The notes beneath the pieces were generated by a model that saw nothing but the letters and a program-made list of their open reading frames with translations, ran no database searches and was not told the origin of the DNA. Below are positions 8,725 through 16,931 of a DNA stretch of 64,000 nucleotides, one piece after another. Location of the stretch: contig NZ_CP066776.1 in NCBI RefSeq assembly GCF_010681825.2, forward strand, positions 2,604,001 through 2,668,000, in the 5' to 3' direction. The stretch is from Sulfuriroseicoccus oceanibius. Lineage in GTDB: Bacteria; Verrucomicrobiota; Verrucomicrobiia; Verrucomicrobiales; SLCJ01. The position numbers were made by a program, and so were the translations under genes. Position 1 is the first letter of the stretch; each line of letters begins with the position of its first letter.

Positions 8725-9300
8725 CCGCTCACTTTCGTTTTGAGGGACCCGCAGATTACTCCGACTCCGCAATGCGCGAGTGCATCACCACCCGTCGTTG
8801 CTGTTTTTGTTTTCCACAGATTAGCAGGATGGATGGGATTTTTAACGCATGCGTGATCCCCACATTCAGGAGTGACGGTGTCCCCACCGTAGTCACCCCC
8901 TCCCGGAGCTCAGCGACCTCATTGAAGTATTCTCACGCAAAGTGCCCAAAGATCTCCCATGTAATGTCACTCGTGGACTCACCAGCACTGGTAGCGGCTT
9001 TTAGGGATCCGCAGATTACGCCGATTGCTATGATTTTTGCGCAAGCGTGGCACTCACGTTTCCCGCCATTCGGGTGATGGCCACAAGAACCGCAATATGC
9101 CTAGCGGCCCTCAGTCCCATCGGACCTACGGATTGCCCCCCCCGGAGCGCAGCGACCACTCCCCACCTAAAAATTCTTCTCTCCTTTGGGTCTTAGGGGC
9201 TCTGCGTGAGACATCAACATCTAAAACCCTGTCCCTCATGTGAATTACCTGCGGCCATCTCCGCAGGCTCCGACTCTGTCTAAAAAGCACCCATCCGCCC
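8725..9300. repeat. Intergenic repeat island 3 between convergent genes
   Basis: No gene seen. Modules include a diverged GGGACCCGCAGATTACTCCG at 8742, CAGATTAGCAGGATGG at 8818, the GACGGTGTCCCCACCGT hairpin at 8875, CTCACGCAAAGTGCCCAAAG at 8933, ATCCGCAGATTACGCCGATT at 9007, GCGCAAGCGTGG, CGGAGCGCAGCGACCACTCC at 9143, GGGCTCTGCGTGAGA at 9196 and CCTGCGGCCATCTCCGCAGG at 9249. A C8 tract sits at 9136-9143. The final module ends a few bases before the stop codon of the minus-strand CDF gene. Confidence 0.82.
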
Positions 9301-9302
9301 CC

Positions 9303-10184
9303 TCACTCATGCGGCTCGATGTGGATCACGACATCCTCAAGTTGCGGCATCTTCGCCAATAAATGGTCCTTCACCTCATGGCTGATGCGATGTCCTTCAT
9401 GCACAGTCAAATTTGGATCCACCTCGACGTGTAGCTCCGCGAAATAGTTCACCCCACTCTTGCGGACCACGCATTTCTCCAGCGCCTCCACTCCGCTAAC
9501 CAACGCCGCCTCCTCCACTATCTTCTCACTCACGTCCGAGTCGACCCGCCCGTCCAGGTTCTCGTGCAATGACCGCGAAATGATCCTCCCGCCATTGAGA
9601 AGAATGATCACGCAAGCCACCAGCGCGGCATAATCATCGGCCGCCGCGTATTTCTCCCCCCCGATCAACGCGATTGCAATTCCGACCGCAGCCGCTCCGG
9701 ACGTCAGAGCATCCGATCGATGATGCCAAGCGTCGCCCTCCAACGCCCGGCTATCGTTCACATCCGCCACCGACTGGATCCGCCGCGCGAGAAACTCCTT
9801 CGCTGCAACCACACAAAGCAAAACCGGCAACGTAAACCACGCCGGTCCCTCATGCGGAGTCCTGATCTCGTGCACACTCATCACTGCAATCGACACCCCG
9901 GCCACCACCAGAGCCCCACCGGAAAACATCCCCGCCAGCGACTCGATCCGACCATGCCCAAAGGGGTGGTTCCGATCCGGCGGACGCAGCGACAAATAAA
10001 AGCCCGCCCAAGTCACCAAGGACACCAAAATGTCCGACGCCGACTCCACTCCATCGGCAATCAACGCGGTCGAATGACCGATCACGCCGGCCACGATCTT
10101 CACCACCATCAACACCACGTTGAAAAGCAGCGTCAACAGCCCGAGGCCAATTAGATTTCGGTTCCCGTTCATTTGTCCAATCAT
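9303..10184 (-). CDS. Cation diffusion facilitator (CDF) family transporter
   Basis: Proton-coupled efflux of divalent cations such as zinc, cobalt, manganese or iron. The 293-residue protein has six predicted membrane helices in the first 200 residues. The metal-site pattern HSTALIADGVESASD lies in helix 2, and the NHPFGHGRIESLAGM histidine/aspartate loop follows it. A partner site is present in helix 5 (WHHRSDALTSGAAAVGI, the HxxxD motif). The cytoplasmic ferredoxin-like tail ends with the histidine-rich VVIHIEPHE. The start at 10184 is preceded by GGAG four bases upstream; 10172 is an alternative. The gene stands alone between two repeat islands. Confidence 0.92.
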   Translation of the reverse strand: MIGQMNGNRNLIGLGLLTLLFNVVLMVVKIVAGVIGHSTALIADGVESASDILVSLVTWAGFYLSLRPPDRNHPFGHGRIESLAGMFSGGALVVAGVSIAVMSVHEIRTPHEGPAWFTLPVLLCVVAAKEFLARRIQSVADVNDSRALEGDAWHHRSDALTSGAAAVGIAIALIGGEKYAAADDYAALVACVIILLNGGRIISRSLHENLDGRVDSDVSEKIVEEAALVSGVEALEKCVVRKSGVNYFAELHVEVDPNLTVHEGHRISHEVKDHLLAKMPQLEDVVIHIEPHE

Positions 10185-10254
10185 CAGGCTCCGATCATCA
10201 AAAGCCGTCCCGTGACGATAAGAACAAAGCCCCTCACACAACAGCGAAAACTAC

Positions 10255-11060
10255 ACGACCTGTAGACACTTTGAGTTATCCGCAGATTGTTATAATCTCC
10301 ACCCACCTGTATTCGGACCGCCGGATTGCACCCGGCCACCGACACCGGAGCGAAGCGACCACTCCTAAGGACCCTCACGCAAAGCCCCAAAGATCCCAAA
10401 GATTTCTCATGCCATGCCACTCGTAAACTCACCACCACTCGTAGCAGCTTTGAGGGATCCGCAGATTTCGCAGATTATTATGATTTGTACGCAAGCGTGA
10501 TCGAACCTTCTGAACACATCATCACTCCAAGGTTCAATGATGCCAATCATGTCCCTCATCTGAATCCAGTCTAAAAACAACCCAACCACCGACTCCACCT
10601 GCCGCAGCCACAGCTGCTCGAATTCTCACGCGAAGCCCTCCCCCTTCAAACAACTTCGTGCTCTTAGTATCCTTCGTGATTCTACCACATCTCACGGTCC
10701 GTCTGGGGTCGAACACTCAAATCATCTAGATCACGCCCAAGAAAGAGTGCTCCATATTAAGTGCGGCTGCGCCGGATTCCCTATTCAACCTCAAGGGTGA
10801 GGTTGCTCCATCGACGCCCGTGTTCGTGGCTTTTGTGATCTGTGCGGCCATCGCCCCCGGCTACGCCTGCAATCGAAAGCAGTGATGCTCACTGCACTCC
10901 CAAACAGGTCGCACCGCAGACGCCTGCGCAGAATCATATCCCTCATGTAAATTGCCTGCGGCCATCTCCGCAGGCTCCGATTCTGTCTGAAAAACCTCTC
11001 CATCCCTCGCGCGCAGCGCGCCGACTTCATTTCACCTTTCCAATTTCACCTTTCAGCTTT
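10255..11060. repeat. Intergenic repeat island 4 between divergent CDF and ileS genes
   Basis: No gene seen from 10185 to 11161. Modules in order: TTGAGTTATCCGCAGATTG at 10270, GACCGCCGGATTGCACCCGG at 10316, CTCACGCAAAGCCCCAAAG at 10374, GGGATCCGCAGATTTCGCAG at 10453, TACGCAAGCGTGAT at 10489, CTCACGCGAAGCC at 10627, a diverged CTCTGTGGTTCAAA near 10700, the AACCTCA hairpin module at 10786-10906, GCCTGCGGCCATCTCCGCAG at 10956 and GCGCGCAGCGCGCC at 11018, ending in TTTCCAATTTCACC. This order matches island 1 between about 4040 and 4440. Confidence 0.83.
10786..10906 (+). repeat. Hairpin-bearing repeat module, copy 2
   Basis: Same module as at 4201-4320: the AACCTCA-AGGG-TGAGGTT hairpin has a changed loop but an intact stem, and it ends with CTACGCCTGCAATCGAAAGC and AGTGATGCTCACTGCACTCC. 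The second inverted repeat (AGTGA-TGC-TCACT) is also kept. Confidence 0.8.
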
Positions 11061-11161
11061 GCCCCCCCCTCCGCACGTGACGGCTTCAAAATCAGTCGCT
11101 CGGTTGATATTGGCCAAAGCGGGTGCTAGGCTCCGCCGCACGACATTTTGCCCCGTCGACT

Positions 11162-13903
11162 ATGAGCGCTGACCAAAAAAGCTACAAAGACACGCTGACC
11201 CTTCCGCAGACCACGTTCCCAATGCGTGGCGACCTCGTCAAAAAGGAGCCAGGCCGCCTCGAAAAGTGGGAGAAAAGCAACCTGTACCAGCGCATTCAAA
11301 AGCGCCGTCAGGACCAGGGCGCACCTAAGTTCATTCTCCACGACGGGCCTCCATTCGCCAACGGCGACGTCCACATGGGCACGGCTTTGAACAAAGTCCT
11401 CAAGGACCTGGTGCTCAAGTCCAAGACCATGGCCGGTTTTGAAACCCCGTTCATTCCGGGCTGGGACTGCCACGGTCTACCAATTGAGTTCAAAGTCGTC
11501 CAGCAGGCACGCGACTTGGCACCTGCCGAAGTGCGCCGCCGCTCCGCTGAGTTCGCCAAGAAGTTCATCGACATCCAGCGTGCCTCGTTCCGCCGTCTCG
11601 GTGTGTTCGGCGATTGGGAAAACCCATACCTCACGCTCGACCCAGCCTACGAAGCCGACATCATCCGTGTGTTTGCCAAAATGGTCGAGTCCGGCATGGT
11701 CTACCAGAGCAAAAAGCCGGTCCAGTGGTCGTACGGTGCGCACACCGCATTGGCCGAAGCAGAAGTCGAGTACAAGGACAAAGTCAGCCCGTCCATTTTC
11801 GTCAAGTTCCCACTCACCACTCAGCCGCTCGACCTCGGAGTCGACGTCTCGATGGCGATCTGGACCACCACACCGTGGACACTTCCGGCCAACCTCGGAA
11901 TCGCCCTGCACCCGGAGTTCACCTACGTCGTCGGTAAGTTCGAAAACGCCGAAACCGGTGCCACAGAGAACTTCGTCATCGTTCGTGAGCTGCTTGAACA
12001 GTTTGCTGACAAGACAGGCTACAAGCTGGTGGAAACGCTCGCCGAGACCAAGGGCAAGCACTTCGAAGGCCTCGAAGCCCAGCACCCGTTCCTCGACCGC
12101 ACGTCCCGTGTGATCAACGCCAACTTCGTCACCACCGACACCGGTACCGGAGCGGTGCACATCGCACCAGGCCACGGTGCGGACGACTACGTCGCCGGCC
12201 AGCAGAACCAACTCGGCCTCGTCTCGCCAGTCAACGACGACGGTGAGTTCACCGAGGAAGTCGGCCTCGACGAACTCGTCGGACAACACGTTTTCAAGAG
12301 CAACAAGCGCATCATCGAGATCCTCGAAGAACGTGGCGTGCTCCTCGGTCAGGAAGAGTACCAGCACTCGTACCCACACTGCTGGCGCTCGAAAACCCCG
12401 ATCATCTTCCGCTCTGTCGAGCAGTTCTTCATCTCGCTCGACACGCTTCGCGAAAAAGCACTCAGCGAGATCGACGAAGTGAAGTGGCTCCCAGCCTGGG
12501 GACGCAACCGCATCTACGGCACCGTCGAAGCACGTCCTGACTGGTGCATCAGCCGCCAGCGCACGTGGGGTGTGCCGCTTCCTGTGTTCTTCGACGCTGA
12601 CGACAAAGCCATTCTCGACGCCGAGCTCGTGCGCAAGATCGCCGACTACGCGGAGAAGGAAGGCACCAACTTCTGGTTCGAAATGTCCGACGAGGAACTG
12701 GCCGAGCTTTTCGGCCTTCCAGCAGGCAGCAAGCGTTGCCGCGACACACTCGACGTGTGGATCGACTCGGGCTGCAGCCACGTTGCCGTTGTCGACCGTC
12801 GTCCGGAGCTTCACGGCCCGGCCGACCTCTACCTCGAGGCCACCGACCAACACCGCGGATGGTTCCAGAGCTCGCTCATGCTCTCGGTTGCATACCGTGG
12901 CAGCGCTCCTTACAAGACCGTGCTCACCCATGGCTTCGTCGTCGACAAAGACAAGAAGAAGCTCTCGAAGTCGGAAGCCGAGAAAGCCGGCAAGCCAATC
13001 GATGCCGCCCACTTCTACAACAAGTACGGCGCCGACATCGTGCGCCTCTGGGTGTCGTCGGTGAACTGGCAGACCGAAGTGCCATTCGGCGAAGATCTCT
13101 TCAAACAAGTCACCGAGCCATACCGCCGCTTGCGTAACACATTGCGCATTCTCCTCGGTAACCTCGACGGCTTCAATCCGGAAACCGATCGCGTGGCCGC
13201 AGCTGACATGCCATTGGTCGACCGCTGGATCCTCGAGCGCCTCAACGAAGTGATCAGCGAGTGCCGCAAGGCTTACGAGCAACTGGAATTCAACAAAGTC
13301 TTCACCAAGATCAATGAGTTCTGCGCCGCGGACCTCTCGTCGATCTACGTCGACATGCTCAAGGACCGCATGTACTGCGACGCCTCATCAGGCGTGCGCC
13401 GTCGTGCCAGCCAGACCGCGATGTTCGACGTCTTCTCGGCTGTCTCCCGCCTGCTTGCACCAATTCTGGTCTACACCGCGGACGAAGCATGGGAACACGC
13501 CGGTTTCGAGGGCTCGATCCACGAACTGGACTTCCCAGAGGTAAACCCGGACTTCACAGATGGCAGCGCGACCACCAAGGTCGACCGCTTGCTCGAACTG
13601 CGCCACACCGTCCAAACCGCAATCGAAGCCCAGGTCCAGGCCAAGACGTTCAACAAGAACAACGAAGCCGCTGTGACACTCACCGTTCCAGCCGACGAAC
13701 CTGTGCTCGACCTGCTCAACGACCGCGAATTCGCCACCGAGTTCTTCATCGTGGCCGACGTCCATGTCACCACCGGCGACGAAGTCAGCGCAACCGCAGC
13801 CATGACCGAGCACCCAATGTGCCCACGCTGCCGCCGCTATGAGCCAGTAGCTAACGAAGCAGAGGGCCTCTGCGAACGCTGCGACTCCGTCGTGAGCGCA
13901 TAA
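11162..13903 (+). CDS. ileS: Isoleucyl-tRNA synthetase
   Basis: Charges tRNA-Ile with isoleucine. The 913-residue class I enzyme shows the HIGH-type signature as HMGT (in PFANGDVHMGTALNKVLKD), the editing (CP1) domain with TTPWTLPANLGIALHP and GTGAVHIAPGHGADDY, the KMSKS motif as KLSKS (KDKKKLSKSEAEKAG) and a C-terminal zinc site (CPRC...CERC). This architecture is the bacterial type with the C-terminal zinc finger. The start at 11162 is chosen because the family begins shortly before YKDTLTLPQTTFPMRG; the upstream in-frame codons at 11123 lie in poorly conserved leader. lspA follows 156 bp downstream after a terminator. Confidence 0.97.
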   Translation: MSADQKSYKDTLTLPQTTFPMRGDLVKKEPGRLEKWEKSNLYQRIQKRRQDQGAPKFILHDGPPFANGDVHMGTALNKVLKDLVLKSKTMAGFETPFIPGWDCHGLPIEFKVVQQARDLAPAEVRRRSAEFAKKFIDIQRASFRRLGVFGDWENPYLTLDPAYEADIIRVFAKMVESGMVYQSKKPVQWSYGAHTALAEAEVEYKDKVSPSIFVKFPLTTQPLDLGVDVSMAIWTTTPWTLPANLGIALHPEFTYVVGKFENAETGATENFVIVRELLEQFADKTGYKLVETLAETKGKHFEGLEAQHPFLDRTSRVINANFVTTDTGTGAVHIAPGHGADDYVAGQQNQLGLVSPVNDDGEFTEEVGLDELVGQHVFKSNKRIIEILEERGVLLGQEEYQHSYPHCWRSKTPIIFRSVEQFFISLDTLREKALSEIDEVKWLPAWGRNRIYGTVEARPDWCISRQRTWGVPLPVFFDADDKAILDAELVRKIADYAEKEGTNFWFEMSDEELAELFGLPAGSKRCRDTLDVWIDSGCSHVAVVDRRPELHGPADLYLEATDQHRGWFQSSLMLSVAYRGSAPYKTVLTHGFVVDKDKKKLSKSEAEKAGKPIDAAHFYNKYGADIVRLWVSSVNWQTEVPFGEDLFKQVTEPYRRLRNTLRILLGNLDGFNPETDRVAAADMPLVDRWILERLNEVISECRKAYEQLEFNKVFTKINEFCAADLSSIYVDMLKDRMYCDASSGVRRRASQTAMFDVFSAVSRLLAPILVYTADEAWEHAGFEGSIHELDFPEVNPDFTDGSATTKVDRLLELRHTVQTAIEAQVQAKTFNKNNEAAVTLTVPADEPVLDLLNDREFATEFFIVADVHVTTGDEVSATAAMTEHPMCPRCRRYEPVANEAEGLCERCDSVVSA

Positions 13904-13923
13904 CGATAGAAAGATCCGACAAA

Positions 13924-13951
13924 ACGGGGACGGAAACGTCCCCGTTTTTTT
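13924..13951 (+). terminator. Rho-independent terminator of ileS
   Basis: Perfect stem ACGGGGACG / CGTCCCCGT with a GAAA tetraloop (13924-13945), followed by seven Ts. It lies 20 bp behind the ileS stop. Confidence 0.93.
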
Positions 13952-14059
13952 GTTTCGACATCACGCCGGATCTACTGGATTAGTCCACCGCTGACGCCTC
14001 CCCCGCAGCCGCGCCTATCATTCCAGCTCTCCCAATTTCAACTTTCAGATTTGCCTCCC

Positions 14060-14635
14060 ATGTCCGCCAAATCACTGATTCTCTTCATCACCCTGCCGCT
14101 CTATATCATCGACCAGATCAGCAAATGGTGGATCGTGATGAACTTCGCGCCGCCCCCCTCGATGCCGGCTCCCAGCAACGTCGCAGACCTGGAGTACCAC
14201 ATCACGGTCATCGACGGGTTCCTCAACATCATCCGCGTTCACAATACCGGCGTCGCCTTCGGCATGGGCAATGGCACCACCTGGGCTCCCTTTGTGTTCC
14301 TTGCTGTCCCCCTGATCGCACTCACCATCATCACCATCGCTTGGAAGAAAAAGTTCTTCATTGGATGGACCGGAAAAGCTGCGTTCGCCCTGCTGCTCGC
14401 CGGCATCTTCGGCAACCTGACCGACCGACTGACCCAGGGTTTCGCACTCGAACACCTCAAAGACGAGTCGTTCTGGACCCGACTGATGAACGGCTACGTC
14501 GTCGATTTCATCGATGTCATCCTCCCATTCTACGGCAACTGGCCGACCTTCAACGTCGCCGACTCCTGCATCTGCGTCGCCGCCGTGCTCATGGTCATCT
14601 GCTCGTGGAACGAAGAGCACAATAAGAAGGCCTAG
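14060..14635 (+). CDS. lspA: Lipoprotein signal peptidase (signal peptidase II)
   Basis: Membrane aspartyl protease that removes the signal peptide from prolipoproteins. The 191-residue protein has four predicted membrane helices. The conserved blocks are present: NTGVAFG (residues near 72), GNLTDRL with the first catalytic aspartate, and VVDFIDV...FNVADSCI with the second. The extracytoplasmic stretch between helices is longer than in E. coli LspA (164 residues), with insertions near APPPSMPAPSNVADLEY and ALEHLKDESFW. The ATG at 14060 is preferred over the TTG at 14051. Confidence 0.95.
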   Translation: MSAKSLILFITLPLYIIDQISKWWIVMNFAPPPSMPAPSNVADLEYHITVIDGFLNIIRVHNTGVAFGMGNGTTWAPFVFLAVPLIALTIITIAWKKKFFIGWTGKAAFALLLAGIFGNLTDRLTQGFALEHLKDESFWTRLMNGYVVDFIDVILPFYGNWPTFNVADSCICVAAVLMVICSWNEEHNKKA

Positions 14636-14644
14636 CCCGGCTCG

Positions 14645-15240
14645 ACGCGCGGGGAGCCTGGAGTGACGGTGTCCCCACCGTCGTCGATCACACAGGAGCG
14701 CAGCGACCACTCTCGGAGATTCCCACGCAGAGCCGCAGAGCCGCAGAGGGACCGTATGCGGAGCCTGCCGCGAGGCCGACGCCGCTCGTGTTGGCTTTTT
14801 GTTTTTCCACAGATGAAGAGGATTGGTGGGATTTGTACGCAAGCGTTTTCGGACCGCCGGATTGCACCCGGCCACTAACAGCGGAGCGCAGCGACCACTC
14901 TCGAAGATTCTCACGCAGAGCCGCAGAGGTTCCTCATGCGGGGTCATCACCTCCCGTGGTGGCTGTGAGCTATCCGCGGATTACTATAATTTTACGCGGG
15001 CGTGTGCGGAGCCTGGAGTGACGGTGTCCCACCGTCGTCGATCACACAGGAGCGCAGCGACCACTCCCCACCAAAAACCTAACCACGTAACCACCTAAAA
15101 CTCTTCTCCCCCTTTGCGTCTCTGCGTGAGCCATGAACATTCAAAATCACGTAAATCATGTAAATCCTGTCTTAAAAACTCCTCCTCCCCGCCGGCTCGC
15201 GCGCCCCCTTCTTTCCAACTTTCCGCTTCCAACTTTTCGC
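14645..15240. repeat. Intergenic repeat island 5 between lspA and the NYN gene
   Basis: No gene seen. It opens with the hairpin GACGGTGTCCCCACCGTC at about 14664, then GGAGCGCAGCGACCACTC at 14695, CCCACGCAGAGCCGCAGAGC at 14724, ACGCAAGCG at 14837, GGACCGCCGGATTGCACCCG at 14851, CTCACGCAGAGCCGCAGAGG at 14911, a second GACGGTG hairpin near 15020, GCGTCTCTGCGTGAGCC at 15117 and CATGTAAATCCTGTC at 15157. It ends in CTTTCCAACTTTCCGCTTCC-like pyrimidine-rich words some 20 bp before the NYN start. Confidence 0.82.
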
Positions 15241-15261
15241 TTTGCCGATCACCCTGCGAGC

Positions 15262-16014
15262 ATGCCTCAAAACCCATCCGCAGATAACGATCAGATCGCT
15301 CTGTTAATTGATGCCGACAACGCACCCGCGGCGAAGATCGACTTCATCATCTCCGAGCTCGCCAGCCACGGCGTGGCAAACATTCGCAAAGCCTACGGCA
15401 ACTGGACCAAACGCTCGCTCAAAGGCTGGGAAAACGTACTACACGAGTACGCCATCCAACCCGTCCAGCAATACGACGTCTCCAAGGGGAAAAACGCCGC
15501 CGACATGGCCTTGCTCATCGACGCGCTCGATATCCTCTACACCAAGGACGTCCAAACCTTCTGCCTCGTCTCATCCGACAGCGACTTCACCCCGCTCGTC
15601 TTCCGCCTCCGCGCCGATGGCAAACAAGTCATCGGGTTCGGCCGCAGCAACACGCCCGAACCATTCGTCAATAGCTGCACCCGCTTCATCTACCTGGACG
15701 ACGAACCATCCAGCGACAAGGAATCATCGAGAACCAGCAGCCAAAAGGCCGCCAATAGCGCCAACCAGCTGAAGCAAAACACCAAGCTGATGAACACCCT
15801 GCGCAACGCCGTCCGCGCCACCGCCGATGACGATGGCTGGGCACCTCTTGGCCCGGTCGGTTCACACATCAGCAACCAGGGCCCGTTCGACCACCGTACC
15901 TACGGATTCTCCAAGCTCAGCGACCTCTTCCGCTCGATCGATCTGTTCGAAGTGAAAACGCTCAAAACCTCCAACAGCCACCAGGTCCGCGTACGGTTGA
16001 AGAAGGGGAAATAA
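15262..16014 (+). CDS. NYN-domain ribonuclease-like protein with C-terminal OST-HTH/LOTUS domain
   Basis: A 250-residue protein. Residues of roughly 10-135 form a NYN (PIN-like) domain: LLIDADNAP gives the first acidic residues, KNAADMALLIDALD the second set, and LVSSDSDFTPLV the last acidic pair, so the metal site looks intact and nuclease activity on RNA is plausible. A Ser/Lys/Asn-rich linker leads to a LOTUS (OST-HTH) domain at about 165-245, seen from FDHRTYGFSKLSDLFRSIDL. That domain is thought to bind RNA or RNA-related partners. Bacterial members of this architecture are usually annotated as NYN or DUF88 proteins, and their biological role is not settled. An orphan gene follows 18 bp downstream. 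The start at 15262 removes a repeat-derived leader. Confidence 0.9.
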   Translation: MPQNPSADNDQIALLIDADNAPAAKIDFIISELASHGVANIRKAYGNWTKRSLKGWENVLHEYAIQPVQQYDVSKGKNAADMALLIDALDILYTKDVQTFCLVSSDSDFTPLVFRLRADGKQVIGFGRSNTPEPFVNSCTRFIYLDDEPSSDKESSRTSSQKAANSANQLKQNTKLMNTLRNAVRATADDDGWAPLGPVGSHISNQGPFDHRTYGFSKLSDLFRSIDLFEVKTLKTSNSHQVRVRLKKGK

Positions 16015-16032
16015 CATAGCGCCACCTCTAGT

Positions 16033-16773
16033 ATGCGTCTTAAGAAAACCTACGTCATCAACTGCGGCCTTAGTGAGATCCAGCTCACTAACACAGGCAC
16101 GAACACTTCTACCAGCTACCCACTCGACACAACATCAGGCTACGAAGCTGCGATCCATCGTTTCTTTCTTCGATTTCCAAAACGCCACCTCATTGCGCCA
16201 ATCGGAGTTGTCACGTGGCATCCATTGGTTGAGCCTCCAAAAGGCGCGATAATCTCGGCTATGGAGAAAAAGAGCTCTCTAAGCGAGGTCTATTTCTTCG
16301 ATCCAATGGGCACCTTGGCTTTGAAGCTCCTACAAAGTAAAGCCAAGGAAACCATCACCCCACGGCAAATCATCATCGCTCAGTTCGATCAGCAGATAGT
16401 GAGCTGCATCTTCTTCGCAGGATCCATTTATCACACCACCATCTACGACTATCAGCGATCACCCGACTCGTTGCTGGACCATATCGTTGCGGACCTTCAA
16501 GCGAGACACTATCCTCCGCAGCCTCCCAATAGCGCAGCCCTCCTCAAGACACTCACAGCCGATGAGGGAATTGCAATGCTCAAACAATGGAAAGCTCCCA
16601 TCGGACGGGAGATCGCATGGTTCAACGGACTGAGCACATCCGGCCACATTCCAACATCAACATCCAACGGTGAGTTCACCGTCAAGCATTACGGGAGCTT
16701 CGCCGAAGCCATTCAAACAGGATCTAGCAGCGTGGCTATAGATACAGCTTTGCAGAAACTTGTGCGAAGCTAG
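16033..16773 (+). CDS. Hypothetical protein, possibly co-transcribed with the NYN gene
   Basis: I do not recognise this 246-residue protein. It has no signal peptide and no membrane helix. The N-terminal region (about 1-130) looks like a beta-rich domain (KTYVINCGLSEIQLTN, IAPIGVVTWHPLV, VYFFDPMGTLALKLLQSK, CIFFAGSIYHTTIYDY); the C-terminal part is more helical and Ser/Thr-rich. Codon use differs from its surroundings: by hand count 27 of the first 50 codons end in G or C, against 35 of 50 in the adjacent NYN gene and more in most housekeeping genes here. It starts only 18 bp after the NYN stop and no terminator is seen between them. Recent acquisition is possible. Confidence 0.72.
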   Translation: MRLKKTYVINCGLSEIQLTNTGTNTSTSYPLDTTSGYEAAIHRFFLRFPKRHLIAPIGVVTWHPLVEPPKGAIISAMEKKSSLSEVYFFDPMGTLALKLLQSKAKETITPRQIIIAQFDQQIVSCIFFAGSIYHTTIYDYQRSPDSLLDHIVADLQARHYPPQPPNSAALLKTLTADEGIAMLKQWKAPIGREIAWFNGLSTSGHIPTSTSNGEFTVKHYGSFAEAIQTGSSSVAIDTALQKLVRS

Positions 16774-16870
16774 CTCCCTCAGCCAAAGCCTCCTCATGAC
16801 GGTGGAGACACCGTCACCCCAAGCTCCACCACGCTTTCTTCACATCGGAAAAGACCCTCTCTCCGACCAC

Positions 16871-16914
16871 AAAAAATGCCCACCAGCAAGGTCTCCCCTG
16901 CCGGTGGGCATTTT
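16871..16914 (-). terminator. Rho-independent terminator of gpmI
   Basis: Stem AATGCCCACC at 16875-16884 pairs with GGTGGGCATT at 16903-16912. On the minus strand it runs into a T-tract (AAAAAA at 16871-16876 on the plus strand). It lies behind the gpmI stop. Just upstream, near 16798-16820, an isolated copy of the GACGGTG...CACCGTC hairpin occurs. Confidence 0.85.
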
Positions 16915-16931
16915 GAATTCAGCAGCTGCGC

